A stretch of 64,000 nucleotides of DNA from Streptococcus parasanguinis (GCF_032163505.1 NZ_CP134147.1:1330501-1394500); one strand, 5' to 3'. Counted from the first letter of the stretch, positions 10,392 to 18,132 are shown. The notes: generated by a model not told the origin, from the letters alone. Numbers and translations: made by a program.

Positions 10392-10963
10392 TTCTTTCCT
10401 ACCATTTCTTTGATGAGAGATTGACAAACCTCTGTCAGTAATCCAATCACTTCTTCCATGCCGAACTGATAAATGCCAGAAGCAACCATTGAAGCCATCC
10501 CGTGCGAGTAGATAAATAGATGCTGGTACAAGCGACTAGCCTCCTCTACAGTCAAAGGATAGTCTGCGACAATCGAATCCAGAATCAATTGGTAACTATG
10601 ATCCTTCATGGGAAGAAAATCTTGAAAGCGACGAATCGGCTCTTTGCTAGGATTTTGGAAAAGCAATTGAAAGAGTTGGGGTTCTTTTGAGGCGAAGAGG
10701 ATATAAGCAACCCCGACAGATCGGAAAGGCTTTTCATCTTCTAAGGCCTTGCGAATATACTCCACCACCACCATCTCCGCAGCACCAATAACCTCTGCCT
10801 GTAACTTAGCCATATTGGCAAATTGCCCAAAAATGACTCTCGGTGTGGCTCCCAGTTTCTCCGCTAATGCTCGAGCAGTTAAACTAGCCATTCCCTCTTC
10901 TCTCACCAATTGTAAAGCTGCCCCAATGATAGCCTCTTTACTAAATTTAACCTTGGGTGGCAT
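10388..10963 (-). CDS. TetR/AcrR-family transcriptional regulator
   Basis: The 191-residue protein has an N-terminal helix-turn-helix of TetR type (EAIIGAALQLVREEGMASLTARALAEKLGATPRV, residues about 7-41, quoted in pieces: helix 1 EAIIGAALQL, recognition region LTARALAEKLG). A variable ligand-binding domain follows. I chose the ATG at 10963, with AAAGGAGTCTT directly upstream, over the ATG seven codons earlier. It is the first gene of the operon with the ABC ATPase and permease, and two palindromes just downstream of the promoter are its likely operator. Autoregulation and control of the transporter are inferred from that layout. Confidence 0.87.
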   Translation of the reverse strand: MPPKVKFSKEAIIGAALQLVREEGMASLTARALAEKLGATPRVIFGQFANMAKLQAEVIGAAEMVVVEYIRKALEDEKPFRSVGVAYILFASKEPQLFQLLFQNPSKEPIRRFQDFLPMKDHSYQLILDSIVADYPLTVEEASRLYQHLFIYSHGMASMVASGIYQFGMEEVIGLLTEVCQSLIKEMVGKK

Positions 10964-10977
10964 AAGACTCCTTTCAC

Positions 10978-11005
10978 GCAACATTCGTTGCGCAACACTT
11001 GTTGC
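10978..11005. promoter_or_regulatory. Tandem palindromic operator, probable TetR-family binding site
   Basis: Two 14-base palindromes abut exactly: GCAACATTCGTTGC (10978-10991) and GCAACACTTGTTGC (10992-11005). They lie between the promoter and the regulator's start codon, covering the expected transcription start. The position and symmetry fit a repressor dimer pair. Confidence 0.75.
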
Positions 11006-11009
11006 ATAA

Positions 11010-11039
11010 AGAATACCATAAAAAAGAAAGACTTGTCAA
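11010..11039 (-). promoter_or_regulatory. Promoter of the TetR-ABC operon
   Basis: On the minus strand, a consensus -35 TTGACA (11034-11039) and an extended -10 TGG-TATTCT (-10 at 11010-11015) are separated by 18 bases. The tandem operator follows at once. Confidence 0.78.
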
Positions 11040-11065
11040 GAAAAATCTGAAAACTACCAAACAAA

Positions 11066-11100
11066 AAACCAGCCCACTGATAGGAGTGGAATCTGGTTTA
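11066..11100 (-). terminator. Intrinsic terminator of the aldo/keto reductase gene
   Basis: On the minus strand, AAACCAG and CCACT pair with AGTGG and CTGGTTT around a short loop, followed by T-residues. It begins about 11 bases after the reductase stop codon. Confidence 0.75.
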
Positions 11101-11111
11101 CTAACAAGATT

Positions 11112-12035
11112 CTAAGGCAAATCATTCCCTGCAGCCAAGTAGATTTGGTACCATTCCTTGCGCGTTAGGGTGACTGTTGCTGCTTTCCCTGCTTCAAGGA
11201 CATGCAGGGGTTTGGTTGTTCCAATGACGGCCTGCATCTTACCTGGGTAGCGAAGGACCCAAGCGAGAGCGATAGCTGTCGGTGTGACTTGGTATTTTTT
11301 CGCCAAGTCATTAAGGACATGATTGAGGGCCGCAAACTCTTCTTTGCCGACAAAATTCCCCTTGAAATAGCCATGCTGGAGGACAGACCAGGCCTGAATC
11401 ACCGTATCAGTTAAGCGGCAATACTCAAAGACACTGCCATCTCGCACGGCTGCTTTAGGCCCTTCCATATTGACATGAAAACCAGCCTCAAAGCTCGGTG
11501 TAAAGGCGGCACTCAACTGCAACTGGTTGACCTTGAGAGGTTGTTTGACAGCTGTCTTAAGCAATTCCATCATCATGGGGTTTTGATTGGATACCCCAAA
11601 ATGACGGACCTTGCCCGCTTGCTCCAAGTGATCAAAAGCTTCCGCCACTTCTTCCGGCTCCACGAGGGCATCCGGTCGGTGAAGGAGGAGGTTATCCAAG
11701 CGTTCAATCTGCATACGCTCGAGGATGCCATCAACTGAGTCCAAAATATAGTCCTTAGAAAAATCAAAATAGGTAAAGCCGTTTTTGCGAATCCCACACT
11801 TGGACTGGATCCACATCTGGTCCCGAAGATCCGGACGGCGCTTGAGAACCTCGCCCAGCAGGACCTCACACTGGCCATCGCCATAGATATCTGCCAGATC
11901 AAAAGTGTTGATCCCAATCGATAAGGCTGCCTCCACCAAGGCCTCCACCTCGTCTTCACTCATCTGACTGATCCGCATCATCCCAAGGACAATCGTGGAC
12001 AGACGCTCATTTTCAGCAAACTCAATATAGTTCAT
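11112..12035 (-). CDS. Aldo/keto reductase (YdhF-like oxidoreductase)
   Basis: The 307-residue protein is an NADPH-dependent aldo/keto reductase of TIM-barrel fold. The catalytic tetrad can be seen as Asp and Tyr in FDLADIYGDG (about residues 45-54), Lys in WIQSKCGIRK and His in NLLLHRPDAL. The C-terminal cofactor region is AVIGTTKPLHV. Length and motifs fit the YdhF subgroup. The start has an AAAGGAGG ribosome site 6 bases upstream. It is a single-gene unit with its own promoter and terminator. The physiological substrate is unknown. Confidence 0.9.
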   Translation of the reverse strand: MNYIEFAENERLSTIVLGMMRISQMSEDEVEALVEAALSIGINTFDLADIYGDGQCEVLLGEVLKRRPDLRDQMWIQSKCGIRKNGFTYFDFSKDYILDSVDGILERMQIERLDNLLLHRPDALVEPEEVAEAFDHLEQAGKVRHFGVSNQNPMMMELLKTAVKQPLKVNQLQLSAAFTPSFEAGFHVNMEGPKAAVRDGSVFEYCRLTDTVIQAWSVLQHGYFKGNFVGKEEFAALNHVLNDLAKKYQVTPTAIALAWVLRYPGKMQAVIGTTKPLHVLEAGKAATVTLTRKEWYQIYLAAGNDLP

Positions 12036-12059
12036 GTCCGCCTCCTTTTCTGTAGTTCT

Positions 12060-12088
12060 ATTGTAGTGAAAAGGCTTGCAAAAGTCAA
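12060..12088 (-). promoter_or_regulatory. Promoter of the aldo/keto reductase gene
   Basis: On the minus strand, TTGACT (12083-12088) and TACAAT (12060-12065) with 17-base spacing. Confidence 0.75.
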
Positions 12089-12097
12089 TGTGAAATC

Positions 12098-12126
12098 AAA
12101 AAGCCCTCAGCTGTAACTGAGAGCTT
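12098..12126 (-). terminator. Terminator at the 3' end of the six-paralog operon (flanking repeat A)
   Basis: On the minus strand, AAGCTCTCAG and CTGAGGGCTT form a stem around TTACAG, followed by T-residues. It lies about 20 bases after the stop of the last paralog. It is nearly identical (two mismatches in about 28 bases) to the terminator at 15983-16011 on the other side of the array. Confidence 0.85.
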
Positions 12127-12146
12127 ACTGGTTGAAGTGGAATTTC

Positions 12147-12758
12147 TTATTCTTCCTCGTCATCCAACTCCACTTCTCCATGAATTCGGATATACTCTTC
12201 ACGCTTTCGATCCAATTCTTCCCAGAGTGGCTCATCAACAGCTTTCATTACTTCTATCTCTTTCAAGCTAATGTCAACCGCTTCATTGTAGGTCAAATGC
12301 AACAAATCTGCATGTTTTGTTTTAAATTCTTCAATACTCAGCCATGTTTCCTTGTCATCTTCGCTGATGTGACCGTCAATTGCAGTTGCCACTTCAATCG
12401 CCAGGATATAGAGAGCTCGCTTATCAACAGTTAGAATATCCTTATGAGTCGTGATGATTCGTAGATAGTCTCCTTTTTCTCGTCCATCGCTTTCATAGGA
12501 ATCTTCAAAATTTAAATTTATATTTTCACGCTTAAAAGTCGCCCAAGGATCGTTGCCTACTCTAAAATCAGCCATACCCCAACGCTCATCATTTGAAGAA
12601 AATTTATCCAAACTAACACTAAAATAGAAGTCATCATCACGTGCATAAGAAAACTCAACCTGCACTCCCTTACGTTCCTTGAACCACATTTTCCAAGGAT
12701 ATTCCATACAGGCTTGATAGATGTTAGTTTCGTAGTTACCTTTAAGATACAGTTTCAC
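12147..12758 (-). CDS. Six-paralog family, member 1 (last in operon), unknown function
   Basis: The 203-residue protein is the most distal and most divergent at its N-terminus (MKLYLKGNYETNIYQ). It keeps the family core DILTVDKRALYILAIEVA, the stretch AIDGHISEDDKETWLS and the end PLWEELDRKREEYIRIHG with acidic tail DDEEE. It is predicted soluble and strongly acidic, with no signal peptide. The start codon is GTG in a GTGA overlap with the preceding gene, with a GAGGA ribosome site in that gene's tail. I do not recognise the family. An immunity or antitoxin role is only an inference from the tandem array. Confidence 0.82.
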   Translation of the reverse strand: MKLYLKGNYETNIYQACMEYPWKMWFKERKGVQVEFSYARDDDFYFSVSLDKFSSNDERWGMADFRVGNDPWATFKRENINLNFEDSYESDGREKGDYLRIITTHKDILTVDKRALYILAIEVATAIDGHISEDDKETWLSIEEFKTKHADLLHLTYNEAVDISLKEIEVMKAVDEPLWEELDRKREEYIRIHGEVELDDEEE

Positions 12759-13384
12759 TCGTCGTCCTCGTCATCCAACTCCACTTCTCCATGGATTCGG
12801 ATGTATTCTTCATTTCTGCGGTCATCTTCTGCCCAAACCGGGTCTCTCACATCATCCATAAATGGAATTTCCTCCAGACTCAGCTTATTAGCCTGTTCAT
12901 AACTCATCGAAAGAATAGCTTCATGCCGGTTTTTAAATTGCTCCACACTTAACCAGCTCTCTTTGTCATCTTCGCTGATTTGACCCTCAATGGCAGTCGC
13001 AATTTCTATCGCCATAATATAGAAAGCACGTTTATCAACGGTTAGGAGTTCAAGGTGCTTAGTAGCGATTCTTAAACATTCACCTTTCTCACGAAAGTCC
13101 GACATCATAGCATCTTCGTAGTCTAGCTCTATATCTTCATATTTATGGGATAAAAAATCATATTTTATCCCTTCCTTAATCTGAACATTACTCCATCTAT
13201 TATCATGCATCCACTTATTTAATTTTAAGTGGATAGAAAGTTTCTCGATTGGTAAATCTAGATACCCTGCATACGACAAGTCAGGTTCTATTCCATCTTT
13301 TTCCCCAAACCACATTCTCTTTGCTAGTTTTAAGTAATCAAACGGGATTTCTTTTGTATAGTCACCTTTAATATAAATTCTCAA
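12755..13384 (-). CDS. Six-paralog family, member 2, unknown function
   Basis: This 209-residue protein starts MRIYIKGDYTKEIPFDY and lacks the DEMLQDDFYF segment of its siblings; there it has a different stretch around residues 40-60. The common core is ELLTVDKRAFYIMAIEIA, then AIEGQISEDDKESWLS, and the tail EEYIRIHGEVELDDEDDE. That tail matches member 1 rather than members 3-5. The start codon is TTG in a TTGA overlap with the previous stop. It is acidic, soluble and without membrane segments. Function unknown. Confidence 0.82.
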   Translation of the reverse strand: MRIYIKGDYTKEIPFDYLKLAKRMWFGEKDGIEPDLSYAGYLDLPIEKLSIHLKLNKWMHDNRWSNVQIKEGIKYDFLSHKYEDIELDYEDAMMSDFREKGECLRIATKHLELLTVDKRAFYIMAIEIATAIEGQISEDDKESWLSVEQFKNRHEAILSMSYEQANKLSLEEIPFMDDVRDPVWAEDDRRNEEYIRIHGEVELDDEDDE

Positions 13385-14007
13385 TCTTCTTCCTCATCGT
13401 CATAAACACGTTCGCCATGGATTTTGATGTATTCCTCACGTTTTCGATCTAATTCTTCCCAGATGGGATCATCAATAGCATCAATCGTCTGAATTTCCTC
13501 CAGACTCATTTCATTCGCTTCATCAAAAGTTAGAGATAAGATATCTTGGTGCTTTTCCTTGAATTCCTCGACTGTTAGCCATGTTTTCTTATCATCTTCA
13601 CTAATTTTCCCATCAATCGCAGTCGCAATTTCGAGTGCCATTATATACAAAGCTCGTTTATCAACTGTTAATACATCTAGATAATTCGAAGCGATTCTTA
13701 GATATTTTCCCTTTTCTCTACCGTCACTTTCATAACTTCCTGCATAATCCAAATCAATATTTTCATATATTTGGGAATTAATTGCACTGCCACCTTTAAC
13801 CTTGACCTCTTTCCAACGAGAGCCACTTGCTCCCCACTTATCTAACCGTAAAGATAGATAGAAGTCATCTTGTAGCATCTCATCATCTCCGACATGTGAG
13901 AAACTTATTTTTTGACCTTTCCGTTCCTTGAACCACATTTTCCATGCAAGTTCTCTGTATCCAAAAGGCACTTTTCTATTATAATCACCTTTGATATAAA
14001 TTCTCAA
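13381..14007 (-). CDS. Six-paralog family, member 3, unknown function
   Basis: The 208-residue protein contains GDDEMLQDDFYLSLRLDKW (residues about 40-58), the core DVLTVDKRALYIMALEIA and AIDGKISEDDKKTWLT. Its end, EEYIKIHGERVYDDEEED, is identical to that of member 4. The segment SYESDGREKG is shared with member 1, which suggests exchange between copies. Translation starts at TTG in a TTGA overlap with member 4, preceded by GAGGAAGAAGA, the codons of the upstream acidic tail. Function unknown. Confidence 0.84.
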   Translation of the reverse strand: MRIYIKGDYNRKVPFGYRELAWKMWFKERKGQKISFSHVGDDEMLQDDFYLSLRLDKWGASGSRWKEVKVKGGSAINSQIYENIDLDYAGSYESDGREKGKYLRIASNYLDVLTVDKRALYIMALEIATAIDGKISEDDKKTWLTVEEFKEKHQDILSLTFDEANEMSLEEIQTIDAIDDPIWEELDRKREEYIKIHGERVYDDEEED

Positions 14008-14633
14008 TCTTCTTCCTCGTCGTCATAAACACGTTCACCATGGATTTTGATGTATTCCTCACGAAGTCGTTCTTCTTCATCCCACAAAGGATCTTCTACA
14101 GGTTTCAAACTTTTCAGTTCCTCCACACTGATTTCAGTTGCTTGATCGTAGGTTAGGGATAATATATCCTTGTGCAACTCCTTAAAAGTCTCTACATCTA
14201 TCCAAGTCTGTTTGCCGTCCGAACTAATTTTTCCATCAATTGCACCAGCAACCTCGACTGCCATAATATACATCGCACGTTTATCAACTGTTAAAACATC
14301 TGTATGAGAAGTTGCGATACGTAAATAATCCCCACGTTCTCTCCACTCTGTAATGAAAGTTTTTTCAAATTCAAGGGATATATTTTCATATTTATAGGAA
14401 TTCCACGGATTGTTTAAATCATAAGAGGGGATACTATCCCATCTTGAGTCACAAAAACGCCATTTATCAAAGCTTACTACAAAGTAAAAATCGTCTTGCA
14501 ACATCTCATTATCACCAACGTTTGAGTATGTAATAGGATGACCCTGCCATTCCTTAAACCACATTTTCCAGAGCAACTCTCTTGTCGTAAAGGTTATTTT
14601 TTTCTTAAAATCACTTTTGATATAGAGTCTCAT
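14004..14633 (-). CDS. Six-paralog family, member 4, unknown function
   Basis: The 209-residue protein has an N-terminus (MRLYIKSDFKKKITFTTREL) identical to member 5. It then diverges in residues about 30-100, and rejoins at DVLTVDKRAMYIMAVEVA and the identical acidic end. It contains the GDNEMLQDDFYFVV segment. The start is ATG in an ATGA overlap. In the conserved core it departs from the others in SSDGKQTWID, where most have SEDDKKTWL. Function unknown; it is acidic and predicted cytosolic. Confidence 0.84.
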   Translation of the reverse strand: MRLYIKSDFKKKITFTTRELLWKMWFKEWQGHPITYSNVGDNEMLQDDFYFVVSFDKWRFCDSRWDSIPSYDLNNPWNSYKYENISLEFEKTFITEWRERGDYLRIATSHTDVLTVDKRAMYIMAVEVAGAIDGKISSDGKQTWIDVETFKELHKDILSLTYDQATEISVEELKSLKPVEDPLWDEEERLREEYIKIHGERVYDDEEED

Positions 14634-15259
14634 TCGTCTTCCTCGTCGTCATAAACACGTTCGCCATGGATTTTGATGTATTCTTCTCGAAGCCGCTCCT
14701 CCTCTTCCCATAGAGGATCTCTTACCGGTACCATTGTCTTTAATTCTTCCAAACTGACTTCAACAGCTTCATCATAAGTCAGTGAAAGAACATCCTTGTG
14801 ATATTCCTTAAATTCTTCTACACTTAGCCAACTTTGCTTGCCGTCTTCGCTAATTTGACCATCAATGGCAGATGCTACTTCAGTTGCCATAATGTATAAA
14901 GCACGTTTGTCAACCGTCAAAATATCTACATGAGTTGAGGCAATTCGAAGAAACTCCCCCTTTTCGCGGTCATCGGAAATAAAAGCATGTTCAAATTCAA
15001 GTTCAATATCTTCATATTGCAAGGACAACCAAGGATTGCTCGGAATTATAAAAGGAGCCTTATCCCATCTTTCGTCAACTGAAGCCCATTTGCGCAACTC
15101 TGCTCCGAAATAAAAATCATCTTGCAGCATCTCATCATCACCAACGTTGGAGTAACTTATTTTCTTGCCATTTCGTTCTTTAAACCACATCTTCCAAACA
15201 AGTTCTCTTGTCGTAAAGGTTATTTTTTTCTTAAAATCACTTTTGATGTATAGTCTCAT
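14630..15259 (-). CDS. Six-paralog family, member 5, unknown function
   Basis: The 209-residue protein is closest to member 4. I chose the ATG at 15259 because all siblings start at this point (MRLYIK) and it forms an ATGA overlap with the member 6 stop; a reading from 15325 would extend 22 residues into the upstream gene. It has the GDDEMLQDDFYFGAEL segment, DILTVDKRALYIMATEVA and the acidic tail DDEEDE. The GAGGAAG that encodes the tail serves as ribosome site for member 4. Function unknown. Confidence 0.85.
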   Translation of the reverse strand: MRLYIKSDFKKKITFTTRELVWKMWFKERNGKKISYSNVGDDEMLQDDFYFGAELRKWASVDERWDKAPFIIPSNPWLSLQYEDIELEFEHAFISDDREKGEFLRIASTHVDILTVDKRALYIMATEVASAIDGQISEDGKQSWLSVEEFKEYHKDVLSLTYDEAVEVSLEELKTMVPVRDPLWEEEERLREEYIKIHGERVYDDEEDE

Positions 15260-15864
15260 AAATCTGAAATATCGCCTCCATGTGCTAGTATATATTCTTT
15301 TCGACGATTGGCTTCTTCCTCCCAAAGAGGGTCGTCTACCACATCCATCGTTTGAATTTCAGTCAAACTTAGTTCATTTGCTTCTTCAAAAGTTAGAGAT
15401 AGAATAACCTCGCGCTTTTTCCTAAACTCCTCGACTGTTAGCCATGTCTTCTTATTATCCTCGCTAATTTGCCCATCAATCACCTTTGCAATCTCAAGCG
15501 CCATAATGTACATGGCTCGTTTATCAACTGTTAAAACTTCCAGATGCTTGGTTAAAATGCGGAGATAGTTCCCTTTTTCATTGAAGTCTGTAGCGAATGC
15601 ATCTTCAAACTCTAGGTCAATACATTCGTCAAGATGTGAAAAGAGTCTTCGTACTCCTTCCTTTAGGGGGATATTAGACCATCTCTTATCGGCAGTGCCT
15701 TTCCTCAGGGATAAATTTAAGGAAAAATCGTCTTGCAATGCATCATTGTCCCCAGCATTTGAGTAAGAAATTTGCTCATCTTCTGGAAACCACATTTTAC
15801 CAGCTAGTTCCAAATAGCCATAAGGTACTCTTTTTGTATAATCGCCTTTGATATAGAGTCTCAT
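15256..15864 (-). CDS. Six-paralog family, member 6 (first in operon), unknown function
   Basis: This 202-residue protein is the promoter-proximal copy. It has the family N-terminus MRLYIKGDYTKRVPYGYLEL, GDNDALQDDFSLNL, EVLTVDKRAMYIMALEIA and VIDGQISEDNKKTWLT. Its C-terminus differs from every other copy: AHGGDISDL instead of the acidic IHGERVYDDEEED tail. As a result the ribosome site for the next gene is a GGAGG some 15 bases from the ATG rather than the tail-embedded GAGGA. Its own start has AAAGGACGA directly upstream. Function unknown. Confidence 0.84.
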   Translation of the reverse strand: MRLYIKGDYTKRVPYGYLELAGKMWFPEDEQISYSNAGDNDALQDDFSLNLSLRKGTADKRWSNIPLKEGVRRLFSHLDECIDLEFEDAFATDFNEKGNYLRILTKHLEVLTVDKRAMYIMALEIAKVIDGQISEDNKKTWLTVEEFRKKREVILSLTFEEANELSLTEIQTMDVVDDPLWEEEANRRKEYILAHGGDISDL

Positions 15865-15902
15865 TCGTCCTTTTCTCTATTCTCTTTATTCCCCTCCATC
15901 AT

Positions 15903-15931
15903 ATCATAATTTAATAAAAAATACATGTTAG
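15903..15931 (-). promoter_or_regulatory. Probable promoter of the six-paralog operon
   Basis: On the minus strand, a weak -35 CTAACA (15926-15931) and a good -10 TATGAT (15903-15908) are spaced by 17 bases, about 40 bases before the first ATG. The -35 matches consensus in only four positions. Confidence 0.5.
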
Positions 15932-15982
15932 CCTGTAGGAATATCGTTTTAAATAGCCCACTGATAAATTTCAATGCATGCT

Positions 15983-16011
15983 AAAAGCCCCCAGCTGTAA
16001 CTGAGGGCTTA
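15983..16011 (-). terminator. Terminator of the Xre-NatAB operon (flanking repeat B)
   Basis: On the minus strand, AAGCCCTCAG and CTGGGGGCTT pair around TTACAG, followed by TTTT. It sits just after the NatB-like permease stop. It is almost the same sequence as the terminator at 12098-12126, so the six-paralog array is bracketed by two direct copies. Confidence 0.82.
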
Positions 16012-16016
16012 TCTAA

Positions 16017-17231
16017 TTAGCGATAGCTAAGAGCACGTTTGATGGTCTTCCATGGTCCGAGGTCATCGGTCTGAAGGATCAGGCTCGCATAGATACGGGC
16101 AATGAGAACTGTTCCCACGATGGTAAAGAGAACCGCAATTCCTAAAGAACCCCAAGATTCAAGACCAGTCGCATAGCCATTGATGGTACGGAAAGGCATA
16201 AAGAAGGTTGAGAAGAAAGGAATGTAGGAACCGATCTTCAATAAGAAGACGTCACCGGCACTTCCCAAGGTGGTTACCCCAAGGAAGCTAAAGATAACTA
16301 ACATCATCAGTGGCGAAATCGCTTTTCCTGAATCTTCTGGTCGTGCAACTGTGGAACCTAAGAAGGCAGAGAGCACCACATACATAAAGATCCCAAGGAT
16401 AATGAAGAAGACGGTATTGAGCGAGATTGCTTCTGCTAGGTGTTGGGTAATTGGAGAGTTTGGAGCGAGAAAATCCTTGACAACAGGGATATCTGCTCTA
16501 AAGATCCAAACCGCTACTAAACCAATCACATAGACAAAAATATGGGTAAAGATCACTCCGAAGAGTCCGAGCATGCGTGCGAAGAAATAGTCGGTTGCTT
16601 TGATACTAGAGAAAACCACTTCCATGATCTTGGTTCCCTTTTCACTGGCCACTTCTTGGGCTGTGATACTAGAGTAGAAGATCAAAATCATATAAAGCAA
16701 CATTCCCAAACCACCTGCAACCATGGTTTGCACCATTTTCAAGCCTTCTTTTTTCTCGTCAATTTTTTCTTTCAGAGAAACCTGTTGAGACAAGGCTGTC
16801 AGTTGCTCTTTGCTTAGATTAGCACGGGCCATATTGATCCCCTGTTGGACTTGGCTTAATTTCGCAGCGACAAGGGTTTTCAAATCTGTTTTCATGGCTT
16901 GGTCGCCCACATAAGTGGCTTCTAGCTGGCCATCTTTTTCATCGACCGTTAGGTAAGCAGCTGCTTTCTCATCCTTGATGGCTTTTTTAGCTGCAGCTTC
17001 ATCCTTGTAGTCCAAGGTCAAGCCATCAGTTCCTTTGAGACTTTCTTTGACAGCTGGAACTTCTGTCACCAAGGCCACTTGGTTTTTGGCATCTGTAGAA
17101 GAACCTGTCAGATAACCGATTCCAATGCTCAATCCTAAAAAGAGGAAGGGACCGAAGACCATGAAGAGGAAACTCCATGATTTCACTTGTCTGATATAGG
17201 TTTCTTTCATTACGACAAACATCTGTTTCAT
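16017..17231 (-). CDS. ABC-2 type transporter permease (NatB/YhaP-like)
   Basis: The 404-residue membrane protein has one N-terminal membrane segment (residues about 18-42), a large extracytoplasmic domain (about 45-170) and five C-terminal membrane segments. This is the ABC2_membrane_3 (NatB) architecture. It overlaps the ATPase gene by 4 bases (ATGA). It works with the NatA-like ATPase as an exporter; the Bacillus namesake moves sodium, but related pairs export antimicrobials, so the substrate is not known. It is the last gene of the 19.5-16.0 kb operon. Confidence 0.88.
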   Translation of the reverse strand: MKQMFVVMKETYIRQVKSWSFLFMVFGPFLFLGLSIGIGYLTGSSTDAKNQVALVTEVPAVKESLKGTDGLTLDYKDEAAAKKAIKDEKAAAYLTVDEKDGQLEATYVGDQAMKTDLKTLVAAKLSQVQQGINMARANLSKEQLTALSQQVSLKEKIDEKKEGLKMVQTMVAGGLGMLLYMILIFYSSITAQEVASEKGTKIMEVVFSSIKATDYFFARMLGLFGVIFTHIFVYVIGLVAVWIFRADIPVVKDFLAPNSPITQHLAEAISLNTVFFIILGIFMYVVLSAFLGSTVARPEDSGKAISPLMMLVIFSFLGVTTLGSAGDVFLLKIGSYIPFFSTFFMPFRTINGYATGLESWGSLGIAVLFTIVGTVLIARIYASLILQTDDLGPWKTIKRALSYR

Positions 17232-18121
17232 ACTTCTACTCCTGATTCAAGTTTAAAGATCTCATCAATAGTTGGGGCTTGGTGGTCAAAGGTTGCTAGG
17301 TAGTGGCCATTGGTCAAGCGGTCAAATAATTCTGGACCAGCTGATGCATCATCCAAGATCAACTTCCACGTCCCTTGCTTGGTCATGCTGACCTTGGTCA
17401 CGTGTGGCAGGGCTTCTAGCTCTTCTTTGCTAAAGTCGTTTGAGACAAAGAGGCGAGTCTTGCCATAGCTATTCCGGACCTCTTGGACAGGCCCTGAAAG
17501 GACAACCGAACCATCACGGATCATTAGAATATCATCACACAACTCTTCAACATTGGTCATGACGTGGTCAGAAAAGATAATGGTTGCCCCACGCTCTTTT
17601 TCTTCAAAGATGACCTGCTTGAGCACTTCTGTATTGACCGGATCCAAGCCACTAAAGGGTTCATCTAATATGATCAATTTAGGCTCATGGATCAAGGTGA
17701 TGATCAGTTGCACCTTCTGTTGGTTCCCTTTTGAGAGACTCTTGATTTTATCGGTCAATTTTCCTTTTACTTGGAGTTTTTCCATCCAGGTCGGTAATTT
17801 TTCCTTGACCTCAGCAGTGCTCATTCCTTTTAAGGCAGCCAAATAGCGGACCTGCTCAAAAATCGTGAGTTTTGGCATAAGACTACGTTCTTCTGGCAAA
17901 TAGCCAATTTCCTTGTAGGTTTCTTGGGTGATCGCTTTGCCACCTAGGCGAATCTCGCCACTGTAGTCCAAAAAGCGCAAGATACTGTGGAAAATAGTTG
18001 TTTTCCCGGCCCCATTTTTCCCAACTAAGCCAAGGATATGCCCTTGTTGAGCTGTCAGATCTACTCCGAAGAGAACCTGCTTATTCCCAAAGCTTTTTTC
18101 TAAATTTCTAATTTCTAACAT
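17228..18121 (-). CDS. ABC transporter ATP-binding protein (NatA/YhaQ-like)
   Basis: The 297-residue ATPase has Walker A GKNGAGKTT (about residues 35-43), signature LSKGNQQKV (the NatA-type variant), Walker B LIILDEPFSGLDP and the switch His in FSDHVMTNV. An extra C-terminal domain of about 80 residues (from VRNSYGKTRLF) matches the DUF4162 extension of YhaQ-type ATPases. It pairs with the permease encoded downstream (4-base overlap) and follows the DUF3169 gene by 11 bases. Confidence 0.9.
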   Translation of the reverse strand: MLEIRNLEKSFGNKQVLFGVDLTAQQGHILGLVGKNGAGKTTIFHSILRFLDYSGEIRLGGKAITQETYKEIGYLPEERSLMPKLTIFEQVRYLAALKGMSTAEVKEKLPTWMEKLQVKGKLTDKIKSLSKGNQQKVQLIITLIHEPKLIILDEPFSGLDPVNTEVLKQVIFEEKERGATIIFSDHVMTNVEELCDDILMIRDGSVVLSGPVQEVRNSYGKTRLFVSNDFSKEELEALPHVTKVSMTKQGTWKLILDDASAGPELFDRLTNGHYLATFDHQAPTIDEIFKLESGVEV

Positions 18122-18132
18122 GGATGACTCCT

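Noticed and set aside
12147..15864. Could the paralog array be a CRISPR array or one gene split by frameshifts?
   Set aside because: The repeat unit is about 625 bp and each is a complete coding frame with its own start and stop in NTGA overlaps; there are no short repeats with spacers.
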